DNA from: Herpomyces periplanetae | Taxonomy: Eukaryota > Ascomycota > Laboulbeniomycetes > Herpomycetales > Herpomycetaceae | NCBI GenBank assembly: GCA_009733715.1 | Contig: WMKJ01000065.1 | Location: 1-64,000, forward strand | DNA length: 64,000 nucleotides | Reading direction: 5' to 3' | Shown: positions 24,446 through 34,696 of the stretch, piece by piece | Position numbering within the stretch: position 1 is the first letter of the stretch | Layout of the letters: each line of letters opens with the position of its first letter | The notes under the pieces: generated by a model | What the model was told of the DNA's origin: nothing | Database searches by the model: none | Seen by the model: only the letters and a program-made list of their open reading frames with translations | Position numbers and translations under genes: made by a program

Positions 24446-26701
24446 TTAAATCAAGCCGACTAAGTTCATATAATCGGAAATTTTTTCGGGGTTCGAAGTT
24501 AAGTTAACGTCGGATGAACTGGACGGGGTTTCCGACGGAGGTGGAGTGGGCGGTAGAGAAGTATGTGAAGCATGAGATGCTCCCATCATAAAGTAAGATG
24601 AAGGATTTGGCGATACACACGACATTGAAGGCAAATTATGGGCAGCTGGTGATGATATTGTGTTATCGTGAGATGGTTGCGATTTAGACGTCGGTGTCGT
24701 ATCAGTCGCTATATTTCTGCTTGTCGTTGAGAGTGATTCCGAATCACATACGCTTGATGGTGTTGAATTTGAGTATACGTTGGACGTTGAAAAGGTGTAC
24801 ATATCTGATGATACGTTAGTATCGGCCGGGCGTACACTTGGTGCAACTGGGGATCCAGTGGTATTTTGATGAGTTGTACCATTTGTTGCCTTGGACGGGG
24901 AATCCATCGTACCACCCTGTGACATGACGTTAAGTAATGGGCCATTTGAAACGTTAAATGAAAGTCTATTGGGAGACATTTGAGCTGGTGTTGGTAAGTT
25001 AGATAGTTGGTGGTTAATTCTTCTACTTGTAGATGTAGCGCTGACTGGGCTGTAAGAAGGTGAACTTAACAAAACGTTAACGTTTGATGAAGTTTGCTGA
25101 TAATTATTCATGCGTGGTGACCCATTGCTAGACGGAACGGACAACCATGGACGAATTGTCGGCGATGGAACGGGAAGTTGGGATAAGGGAGAAATTTGCT
25201 TCATATGACCAGAAAACTGACGATGTTGTTGCTGCTGTTGTTGCGGCTGCGGTGGTGGTGGAGGAAGAGGTGGTGGTGGTGGTGGTACTTGGCTTGGAGG
25301 TATACCAGCGGATACGGATGATGTTGAAGCAAGATTACCCGCTGTTATTGATGAAGATCGTAACTGATGTTCATGCAAAGATTGATGAGAGGGCGAAATA
25401 GGTGAAGGCATTACAGCAGGTAATAACATAGAAGATGAGCAAGTGGGAAATTCGGGCGACATTGGAGATTGATTAACCAAACCCGATAAACCCAAATCCA
25501 AGGCTAAGGATAACGGCATCTTCATGGGATAATACACATTAGATGGCATTAGATCAGATGGGGTGACGGGCGTATTAGGACGAGACCCTAAAGATCGATT
25601 AGTCGAATTAGCAGTTGATGTATTAGTATGAGCAGAGGTTTTGGTTGACCATTCGGATGTATTGCTACCACCCATTCCAAGGGAAAAGTCCACCATAGAT
25701 ACAGAATTTGATGAAATAGGGACTGAAAAGCCAGAATTACTGGGGGATAGAGTCCCATACTCGGATAATTCTGGCAAAAATGGTAAAGGAGGTGTCGACA
25801 TTTGCGGCATGAAGGGGTTACCCGACGCATTAGCGTGAACATCATGCGAAGGTCGCGGTGGTGCGGTAGAAGGAAGTGGTGGAAGCGGTAATGAATGATG
25901 TTGAGAACTGGGGGATTGCGTAATGTAATTTTGTTCGGAATCAGATCGTGGAACCCTCAGTGGAGAGTGAGGATAATGAGGTGAATCAAGATCAGAGAGA
26001 TTTGAACTTCCGGAATTAGAGGAATGATAGGAATTTGATACGGGCAAAATATTCGGATGTGATATAATAGAATCATCAGATGAATGTTGATGATGTGGTA
26101 CATGGGGATGAGTGTGTGATTGAGATTGTGAATGAGTATGATGGTTAGTTCCGTTGGGAGATGGCCCACCAGTTGGTGAAGCAACTTGGTCTACGGAATG
26201 AGAGTAGGGTAAAAGTAAGGAGTGATTCTGACGAGAAGTCGGCTGACGATAATGAAGTTTCGGCTTGAGATGACTTTGACATTTGTAGGCATGACGGAAC
26301 CAAGCTCTACCTTTTTTCTTGTTACTGAGCAAGCTAATCCATTGACCACAAGATGCACACAAACCTTCCCAAACTCCCAATGCTGGATCTTGACATCTAA
26401 CTCTGAGTGGAGCGGGAAATGGTGCACCAGTGGCAGCACAAATACCATGAACAAAGTACTTGTCGTACCAAAAAGCGCTATTTTTTAGAACGAGCCAACG
26501 TCCTGGTTGACACAGGCCACACCATCCTTCACGTTTGTTACCGTGACCACGAATCCATTGGGGGGTATACAAGTCACCGGGGAAGCGCAGATCTTGTTGA
26601 CGAGGGGTAAGGGCGGGATCTGTGGGATGCAGATCGGAATCTGGGGGACGAGAGGGGGGGACTTTGAATGAGGCGAACAGATCAGGAGGTGAGGAAATCA
26701 T
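24446..26701 (-). CDS. Rua1-C/DUF4451 domain protein, probable transcription regulator
   Basis: Single-exon protein of 751 residues. Residues of about 20-145 form the Rua1 C-terminal (DUF4451) domain: DLHPTDPALTPRQQDLRFPG, then PQWIRGHGNKREGWCGLC, WLVLKNSAFWYDKYFVHGI, and a cysteine pair in EGLCASCGQW before AWFRHAYKC. The conserved Cys/His residues suggest metal binding. The family includes Ustilago Rua1, a regulator of glycolipid genes, and fission yeast meiotic genes. The remaining 600 residues are Ser/Pro/Asn/Thr-rich with His-rich and Pro/Gln homopolymer runs (PPPPPPLPPPPPQPQQQQQQ), probably disordered. The domain is normally near the C terminus, whereas here it is at the start. DNA binding and nuclear location are inferred from the family. 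Confidence 0.87.
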   Translation of the reverse strand: MISSPPDLFASFKVPPSRPPDSDLHPTDPALTPRQQDLRFPGDLYTPQWIRGHGNKREGWCGLCQPGRWLVLKNSAFWYDKYFVHGICAATGAPFPAPLRVRCQDPALGVWEGLCASCGQWISLLSNKKKGRAWFRHAYKCQSHLKPKLHYRQPTSRQNHSLLLPYSHSVDQVASPTGGPSPNGTNHHTHSQSQSHTHPHVPHHQHSSDDSIISHPNILPVSNSYHSSNSGSSNLSDLDSPHYPHSPLRVPRSDSEQNYITQSPSSQHHSLPLPPLPSTAPPRPSHDVHANASGNPFMPQMSTPPLPFLPELSEYGTLSPSNSGFSVPISSNSVSMVDFSLGMGGSNTSEWSTKTSAHTNTSTANSTNRSLGSRPNTPVTPSDLMPSNVYYPMKMPLSLALDLGLSGLVNQSPMSPEFPTCSSSMLLPAVMPSPISPSHQSLHEHQLRSSSITAGNLASTSSVSAGIPPSQVPPPPPPLPPPPPQPQQQQQQHRQFSGHMKQISPLSQLPVPSPTIRPWLSVPSSNGSPRMNNYQQTSSNVNVLLSSPSYSPVSATSTSRRINHQLSNLPTPAQMSPNRLSFNVSNGPLLNVMSQGGTMDSPSKATNGTTHQNTTGSPVAPSVRPADTNVSSDMYTFSTSNVYSNSTPSSVCDSESLSTTSRNIATDTTPTSKSQPSHDNTISSPAAHNLPSMSCVSPNPSSYFMMGASHASHTSLPPTPPPSETPSSSSDVNLTSNPEKISDYMNLVGLI

Positions 26702-29498
26702 TGTGAGATGTAGAAAAAGCGAGAAGGGGATACGTTAACGGGTAAAAGAAGGAAGTGGGGCTAAATGTGTAGTACAAGCGGCGGTTAGCCTGTAGTAAAG
26801 AGTCAAAGTGGGGTGGGTATTGAGACCAAGTTGACGGGTAATAAACGGTTAAAAGGATGAGATTCTGGAGGATGGAGAGTTGTTAAGGTAGGAGGGAATG
26901 GTACATAACACGGGGAAAAAGAAGAAAGGGAAAGCTAGTTAAAGTGGGGGAAAAGATCGTGGTTAAACCTTGGATAAAATTTAGTATATTTAAACAAGGA
27001 AGATAGGATGAATTAAGTGAAAGTTTAATGACACACACACCAACCCACACACGGGGAAAAGTTGATTAAATGAAGTATAGAGAAATACTGTAAGCGAAAT
27101 AGAGTGAGCTCATGATGATGGAGGTTGAAGGAGGAAATGGAAAAGGTAGACGATATTGGGGTGGAATGGAAAGGGATAGAGATATCAAGGAGAATTAATA
27201 TTTTGATAAACGAAGAGTAGACAGTGGAGCGAGCACGGAGAAGAAAATGAGGGAAGAGGGTGTTTAAGTAAGATAACATTTATGCAAATGGAGAGGGGAA
27301 TGGAGTTGGGGAGTGTGGGAAAGATGGAGTTATTCGCCCACGCAAGTAACGGAAAGTGATAAAAAGGAAAAAGAAACTAAAAAGGTGTGGATTGATTAGG
27401 TTGTGAAGGGAAGAAGGATAAGGAACATATGATTGGCGAGATGAGGTAGACAAAGTGGGAATGGAATATACGCGGATAAGAAGACCAAGTGAGTAGAGAA
27501 ATTTAGAAGAGAAAGATTGAAGAGTGTAAGGTAAGGTAATGGATCATGATGGTTAAACCATTGCTAAAGGGAAAGAAATGGTGATGTCAAGTTGAACAAC
27601 GGGTACTCTAGAGAAGATTTTGACCGGTGATGGGGATAGGGTAAGTGATGAAGCTAATTGCTGATGAAGGAGATGTGGAGATAATTAGAGCCCGATGAGT
27701 TTACATGAAAAATGTGAGGCATGCATAAAAGTTTGGTAATTGAGATAAGTTTGTGGCAGAAGAATGACGAAAGAAATGCAAACTGTTCTTAAGCAGAAAT
27801 GTGAGAATGGTCATGATGAAGGGAGGCGAAACGAGACAACACGAGACGAGACGAGGCGTGGAGAGGAGGACAAATGTAATGAAATGGTATATCGTAGAGT
27901 AGTAAAATGACCACAATGAATAGATTATTTTATAAAACGAACGGAAAGTAGATAGGAAGTAGGATAAGAAATTATATAGGGACGAATTTAGAGATAGATA
28001 GGGATAAGGATAAGGATAAGTATGAGTATCAGGGCAGAAAAGGGTCAGACGTAAACTATTTCAAACGATGAGTGGGAGGGTGTGGGGTGAAAAAGGAGGA
28101 AAGGTGTATGTGAAGAGAGATGCGGGAATCCGATTGATACGATCATGACGGTAAGGGTTATAATAGTAGCCGAAACAACAGTAATAGTAATATAAAAGAA
28201 ATAGTGGCGATTGCGAATAAAATGATATCGATAAAGTAAAGAAGTGAATATAGAAAAGTATGAATAATAGACGAAAAATAATGATCCAAAAGTAGATGAA
28301 GAAGGCGATTAAAGTTGTACATTAATGAGTTACTGAATATATTAAGGATAGCCAACTGAAGGTAGGGAAAAGTGTTGGTATCCAGTAAAGGGAATCCCAG
28401 ATAAAAGAAACGCTAAATATGAATACGAAACACCTTTCGAATTAAAAGGAACATAATCCAGCCCAAACTAAATGCCGCTAATCGACAAAACATGCTGCAC
28501 CGTAACTTTAAGGCGCAGAACCGTGAAGAACGATCAACGAAATTCTCCGTCGCTTTCCTAAATCGGTAACTCCCCATCGCAACTGGAACGTTCTTCCCCC
28601 AAACCGTCTGGACTGGGCATTCGTCTCGTCCCAATTCCTTAGTTCTTGCCTATGTTAATTGCGGATTCTTTCCTAATTCATCTTGCTTTTCTAATTTCCT
28701 AATTAGGAAAATCTGGGGTAAATTTTGTGTTGAAGGGGTTGCGGATGTACTAAGTTAATGATTTTTGTCGATGCGATGTGTTGTTTCGGTCAAGTCTTTG
28801 TACATTCCAATGCTTGTCTTCTTAACGTCTATGGCAGTGGTTCTGGAAGTCTATCTAACAATTGATTTTGATTTGTAAAAGTATTATAATACATCATCTA
28901 CTAGCATAAATACTTTTATACCTTTCTCCTCCCCCCGCTTGTCCGTCCGCCCCAAAATAAAAAAAAAGAACCCCACCCAAGATAACAAAACTACCGTCCA
29001 TCCACATGAATGATTTATTGCGTATTATGAAAGCTATCTCCAAGTATGCGTGCGTAAGTGTGTGATGATAATTGTTGACAAATTTATTATTACCTTCATT
29101 ATCATTATCGTAATCTCGCTTTCATAAACCGTTTACGTCCTAATCACACTCAGTCGCTCTCTGGTTTACTCATCCTCACAATATCGGATGCTCATCTGTT
29201 CCTACGACAATTCGATAACGTTTATCTTGTCCACAATTAGGGCGTAGGCATCAAATATTCGAGACCTATAAACAGCCTATTTGTCAATTTATGCTAAATC
29301 TTTCAGACACTTTAATTTCGTAAATCCGATCCTTTTCCCCTCAAGCTGAGTAGAACTTCTATCAACTTCACAGCCTTACCTTCGACAACATTCAGGGCGT
29401 TATCATCATACATCGATGACTATATCGCAGTTATCAGTTCACTCTACCTTCCACTGTCATGTTAAAATGTTATATAATACATAGCTTGCATTAACGCA
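26702..29498. other. Long intergenic region, purine-rich on + strand
   Basis: About 2.8 kb between two - strand genes. From 26,702 to about 28,350 the + strand is strongly A/G-rich, so the Rua1-C coding strand has a CT-rich leader of about 1.6 kb. Short GGATAA-type repeats occur near 28,000-28,020. From 28,640 to 29,498 composition turns T/C-rich. I see no protein family or RNA gene. Confidence 0.6.
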
Positions 29499-30671
29499 TC
29501 ATAAAGGTATACATGGTGAATTTTTGCGCCGTTTCCGCGATTGACTTCGTCCCTTAGACTCCCACTTGGTACGTCCTCGCGGGTAATTTTCCCTTTTGGC
29601 ATTCCGATTTCGCTTTCCAAGCCTTTCTAGCCCTTTCATCCAATTATAATGCTCTTCTTTTCTCCAATAATCATTTTGCCTCACTTTACCCTCATTTTGC
29701 CTTCGACACCCCTTGCCGTATATCCGTTTACGCTTGTTATCATGATACTTGTCAATGTTTCTATCTCGATCTCGCTCCCGCTTCCGTTCCCGCTTGCGCA
29801 TTCTCTTCCTCTCCCGTTTTTGGCTGTTCTCCCTTGCTTTCCCTTCCTTAATCCATTTACCCCAAATATCTCGTAAACCTACACCACCCTGGCTCTGATT
29901 TCGCTTTTTGCGTAAATCTGTCCCTTTACGTTTACCAACATTAACTTCCCCTTCATTAACACACTTACTTTCCATACATATCCCCTTACTATTTTCATTC
30001 TCCCAACCCTCTCCCCCATTTAACCTTTTTTTTGGCCATGCTACTGCTTTTCCATTGCCCCCCAATTTACCTTTCTTTTTTCCTCGTCCATTTTCCATAC
30101 ACATCTCTTCCCTATTTCCATACATTTCCCCTTCTCCATGCCTTATTTGCCCCTCTTTTTTATTTCTATTCCCACTTTCTAAACACCCAGATTCATTACT
30201 TCTACTCCATATACTCCATAATGATATCGACGATAATGTAAAGCTCCCATCGCTTTCATTCCCAGGTAAACTCCTTATTCTCATAATACATTCCGATGAT
30301 CTACTCGTTGTAACAGATACACTTGAAAGTAGCGATGATTCTCTAGTTTCCTCTGTTAATCGTTCACACGAAAATTCCCCATCTTCACTTCCATATAATT
30401 CACCCAATTCCTCACCATCTCTAACTTTCCCTCGTTGCAAACTGCCTTGTACAAGTTCATCGTAAACTTCACGCAATTTTCGAAACTCTTCCGCTTTTGC
30501 CCGTTGTTCCTTACTATCTGTCCTAGCAAACTTATCCGGATGGCACTGTAATGCAAGTTGTTTGAATTTCCTCTTAATCTGGCCAGTAGTCGCGTTCTTG
30601 GGTACACTTTGCATTAATATTTCATGTGCTGCCACCACTTTTCTATCCACCTTTTCACAATTTCCCTTCAT
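29499..30671 (-). CDS. J-domain protein with Arg/Lys/Glu-rich C-terminal tail
   Basis: Single-exon protein of 390 residues. The first 85 residues are a J domain (HEILMQSVPKNATTGQIKRK, then KQLALQCHPDKF with the HPD signature), which would stimulate an Hsp70 ATPase. Residues of about 95-170 are acidic and Ser-rich. The rest is highly basic, with Gly/Asn/Lys-rich stretches and an alternating charged tract (RKRERKRERDRDR), as found in nuclear RNA-processing proteins. No zinc-finger or substrate domain of the classic DnaJ type is visible, so it is a type III J-protein. Nuclear location and an Hsp70 partner are inferred. Composition is unusual, but the ORF is intact and the J domain is convincing. 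Confidence 0.8.
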   Translation of the reverse strand: MKGNCEKVDRKVVAAHEILMQSVPKNATTGQIKRKFKQLALQCHPDKFARTDSKEQRAKAEEFRKLREVYDELVQGSLQRGKVRDGEELGELYGSEDGEFSCERLTEETRESSLLSSVSVTTSRSSECIMRIRSLPGNESDGSFTLSSISLWSIWSRSNESGCLESGNRNKKEGQIRHGEGEMYGNREEMCMENGRGKKKGKLGGNGKAVAWPKKRLNGGEGWENENSKGICMESKCVNEGEVNVGKRKGTDLRKKRNQSQGGVGLRDIWGKWIKEGKARENSQKRERKRMRKRERKRERDRDRNIDKYHDNKRKRIYGKGCRRQNEGKVRQNDYWRKEEHYNWMKGLERLGKRNRNAKRENYPRGRTKWESKGRSQSRKRRKNSPCIPL

Positions 30672-31145
30672 AATACCAAAAATTGCTCTCTCTTTTAAAA
30701 TGTCTCACTCATTTAAGCTTCTTCACAAGTCCTGCAAATTTAGCATAAACTTTTCATCATTATGAAATCCACCTCCCCCCGAAATTTATATTATAACCTA
30801 TCCGAGCTAAAAATTCCTCTTATCCAGTCAAAATTGCATAAGTGCCTCTCCAATATACTTTTGTATTTTCTGCCAATCCCCAAAACTTTCAACTACTCGT
30901 ATCCGAAAATCCCTCCCCGTATCATCACTGACACCATTCTTAAAATCATGAAAAATCCCGCTGCTAATATCATTTTTTATTGACTGTGAAAATGCTTCGT
31001 TTCACCTTTTTTCTTTGATCCATTACCCACTTTCCCCTCCTTTCCATCATCATCATACCACCATAATCATAGCACGCGTTAAACGTAACGTGCATACCCG
31101 ATTAGGATTTATTATGCATACAAACTCTGCGAATGTCCTTAAATT
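30672..31145. other. Intergenic between two - strand genes
   Basis: These 474 AT-rich bases hold no recognisable gene. They should contain the J-protein promoter and the 3' UTR of the upstream gene. Confidence 0.5.
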
Positions 31146-31745
31146 TTACCGTCTAGATTGTGCCCACTTTGCCTCCAATTCTCGAGCACGTTTACTCGCC
31201 ATTTCTCGCCGGAATTCTATAACTAAATTTTGACTGGTTGTATACCCCGGTGGTGGTGATGAGCATGATGACCTTTCTATGTCTTGTACAATTCCTTCCT
31301 TTACACAACTCTGATAGTCCGGAGGTTCTTCTATCCACTCTTTCACGGTTAAATTATATGAACGTCTCTCTTCATTTCTCTCATTAACTTGACTTCCCGA
31401 ATCTCCTTCTATCTTCACTCTATAGCATGAATTCGGCTGTATCTCATCTAGACTATCCGGGCTCGTGTTGATCCCTCTTCTCGTTATCTCCTCCTTTACT
31501 TGATCTGTTGGATATTCTAACCATTTCTGACGTATCATGTCTTCCTCTTGTATACCTGATGTTGCTTCAACAAAAAGTTCATATTCCCTTAAATCTTTGA
31601 ATATCTTTGGCGAATTTCGTTGTTGATGCCGCTTTGTACCTTCCATCTCATCTGATTTTCCTGAACCATCGAGTGAATAATCCTTTCTATCATGGCTCTT
31701 CCTCTGAGATATTGTGATTCGTCGCATAAAATTTGAAACCATCAT
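31146..31745 (-). CDS. Unrecognised protein, 199 residues
   Basis: An intact ORF starting with Met-Met. The product is hydrophilic and charged, rich in Glu, Arg and Ser, with a Pro-rich patch (SSPPPGY) near the C terminus and a final basic helix (EFRREMASKRARELEAKW). A possible globular core runs from KIFKDLREYELFVEATSG to YPTDQVKEEI. There is no signal peptide or membrane segment. I do not recognise the family. Amino-acid composition looks like a real protein, and the ORF stands in an otherwise ORF-poor region. It may be an exon of a larger gene, as I could not find a clear upstream partner. Confidence 0.5.
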   Translation of the reverse strand: MMVSNFMRRITISQRKSHDRKDYSLDGSGKSDEMEGTKRHQQRNSPKIFKDLREYELFVEATSGIQEEDMIRQKWLEYPTDQVKEEITRRGINTSPDSLDEIQPNSCYRVKIEGDSGSQVNERNEERRSYNLTVKEWIEEPPDYQSCVKEGIVQDIERSSCSSPPPGYTTSQNLVIEFRREMASKRARELEAKWAQSRR

Positions 31746-34087
31746 AACCCTTGCATGTGCCGTTTAAATTATTTTTATGTTCATTAGCAAAATCAAGAAT
31801 TTAGTAGACCTTTGATTTGAACCCTTCTCACGTTTCTTACACGAAAGAATGCTTTAAGCTTCTAGAAATCCCTCGTGAAAAAAGTTTCCTTTTTAACATA
31901 CGCACACGCACACACACACACACACACACATATATAATCTAACTTATCGGCTACCCAAGTTTTAAATTCCTTCTATATACCTGGTATAAATACAAGCTCA
32001 GTATGCAGCCGCCTTGAAGTCTGTCTCCAGTTTCTTCTAAATACGTGAAACCGAGTCTGTCTAATAAACATCCAAGGAATCAATTTCCTCTCTATTCTCT
32101 TTTCAAAGAATATGAAGGACTAATGTAGCAAAATATAACTCATTTTCCCCATGACCTTCAAGATTCCTCTCCTCCACCCCCACTTTACATCTATCAACAA
32201 AATAATCCTCCATCTCACGAGAAATCCTTCGACAAATAATTCCGTACTCTTTTTCCTTTTCTATTCATCACCATCATCACCATCGGGCTGATTTACTTGA
32301 AACATTTTTCACGTTTTTCCAAATCCGGTAATATATTGGCGACTATGCCCGAAATTTTCTTTTTTTCTCTTCACCCTTTAACACACAAATTTAAAAACTC
32401 GTTTATCTTATTTTTCCTTGTTAAAATATTCTCCAATCCCCTCAATTTGAATCCTTGTCTGTATCACAATAGCTGTAACAAATCGTTTTTCTTAATCCCT
32501 TTTTCACTTAATAGTAAAAGGATATACATTTACCTTCCGTAATTATAATGAATTATCTTCTAGAAGCACTGTCATGCTGTAACCCTTCTTTGAAACTTTG
32601 TCTATCGTAAACTGAGCTAATTCTTATAACTCAATATTTTAAGATTTAAAACTTGTCCTGGTGTCAATCATCAGTTGACTCTTCCCCGACACTAGCATTT
32701 CTTTATTCTATGCTCTTTCGATTATATACGTTATGCTATCTCATACATTTTCAAACCTTTTGTCTCCATTGGTATATATATGTTTTATAATGCCAAACTT
32801 TGACTCATCTTGCAGTCAAGTAATCATTTCAAAAGCTAAATGGTTGTACTTATATGTAAAAGCCAAATTACTTAAATTATCTCATTAGTGTAGTACAGCG
32901 CATTAACCATCGACAATTTTCATACTTCCACTAAATTTTTCCTCTTCATTTTACTCATTCCTTCTCATAATGCTTCCATTCCCGTTTAGCCCAACGGTAA
33001 CTTTCTACTTTTTAGTTTCATGCTGTCCCCTTGAATTTATACCCTTGTAAAACTTTCTTTCACACTCCCCACCAAAACTTATCTATACTCTTCCCGAGCC
33101 AAACAAACCTATTAGTTACCTGACCCCTCGTTTCTAAATTATGCGGTCTCTATAATATTTCCGTTTCTGTTTACCTCTTCAATTAATCATCCTTACTATA
33201 TCGTTTCGATATTTCAAATACTACTGTTAACCAATTCCTTGTTCAAATCTTAATGCCCATCCATATCTGTACATTGTTATACCATTCTCCCCTCGGCTAA
33301 TCGTCCTTAACGTTCACTATGCTAACACATTCCAATCCTTGCTTTAACTTTTCATCTGTAGTTCTTTCAAGTAATATAACCTACTGTAAAATTCTTTATT
33401 CTTCTCACATCAAATCTTTGTACAATTTCCCTCATAATATACCACATTTTATATCAAATTAACCATCAAACTTTAACTTATGCTCAATTCACATACTAAA
33501 TTTATTGATTATCAATCTTACACGTCCTATCATAAAAATTTTCTCATACGCTACGGTAAATTCCTCGCAACTAAAACTCACCGTCACTCGACTCCCCGTA
33601 ATACACATTCTTCTACTCCAGAATTCCAAAAAAATCATCCCAGTCCATACTTCATCCCTAAATTATTCACTCGTGCACACTAACCAATCCATTTTTACTA
33701 TTCGCTAACCCATGTTAAGTCCTTCTCCATCCCCCTCCCCAAAACATTTCAACCCACTCCAAATGTCTTTGCGCACGTGATCCAGTGTTTTTTTCCATTG
33801 CCAAAATGTCATTAACTTGACTATTTTTCCTTGTTTATCCTTTGTTATTCGTGGTTTGATTCTTTCTTTCCAGCTTCATCAAAAATCTTTCTTGAGAGTA
33901 TTCTGCCTGTTAATCATTTTATCTAGAAACGATTTATTTACATTTATTTCATCTCACCTTCCAAGCGTATTATCAATTTTCCTTTTACATTTTAATCTAC
34001 TCCTTGAATCCTTGGTTGCCTATTCTTAACCATCTATATTTTCTTCATATTGAACTGCCCTCAAACGTTTTACGATATTAAGTTACC
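31746..34087. other. Long intergenic region, pyrimidine-rich
   Basis: About 2.3 kb between an unrecognised - strand gene and the + strand Yippee gene. A CA microsatellite occupies about 31,903-31,931. The + strand is T/C-rich, most strongly after 32,900. CACGTG occurs at 33774. The ORFs are short and lack motifs. Confidence 0.6.
31903..31931. repeat. CA dinucleotide microsatellite
   Basis: An interrupted run of CA units (acgcacacacac...) ends in a short TATATA stretch. It lies upstream of the unrecognised - strand gene. Confidence 0.9.
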
Positions 34088-34696
34088 ATGGGCCTTCAGT
34101 ATCATATTTACCTCAATTCTGAGAAAATTTATGGCTGCAAGACTTGTAAGACTCATTTATCCAATCATGATGATATTATAAGCCGAGTAAGTCACTAAAT
34201 TTCCAATCAAATTACTCGTTAATTCATCTCCTACTTTCTTTAAGCATCATCAAAGTATCTACTATAATTCTTTCCATATATATTAATTCATTGCAATTGA
34301 TATTTAAAATGCCCTTGGCTTTTTAAACCATATGTACAAACATTCCTTAATTGATAATAATGCAAATCTATTCCTCAATTTGGAATATTTCGTCCGTTAT
34401 TTCTTCAATTACCTTCCGAGTATTTGCTACGTATCACATGACAAACTAATGTTTTTTCCCAGAACTTTCGCGGACAACATGGTAAAGCTTATCTATTCGA
34501 TAGCGTCGTTAATGTCACTCCTGGAGAGCCGAGTGAACGAAATATGACGACAGGTAAGCATATCGTTCGAGACATAATGTGTAATCAGTGCAAGGAAACA
34601 ATCGGATGGAAATACGATCAAGCTTTCGAATCGAGTGAAAAGTATAAAGAAGGAAAATATATCCTCGAAGCCGAATTATTATGTACTGTAACATGA
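34088..34696 (+). CDS. Yippee-like zinc-binding protein
   Basis: Two-exon gene of 110 residues. Exon 1 (34088-34186) encodes [20 protein letters not shown] and ends HDDIISR before gtaagt. Exon 2 (34463-34696) starts at aac after cag and continues [12 protein letters not shown]. The product carries the Yippee signature exactly: C17-x2-C20, then 52 residues, then C73-x2-C76, which together bind one zinc. Other family landmarks are [30 protein letters not shown] and the [11 protein letters not shown] ending. Length matches the family (about 105-125). Yippee proteins share the beta-tent fold with Mis18 and cereblon; fission yeast and budding yeast relatives act in protein degradation adaptors, but this gene's role is unknown. 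The 276-bp intron is longer than most here. Confidence 0.93.

Noticed and set aside
29908-30465. ORF of 185 codons on the + strand
   Set aside because: It is the antisense shadow of the J-domain protein gene, which has a clear HPD motif on the other strand.
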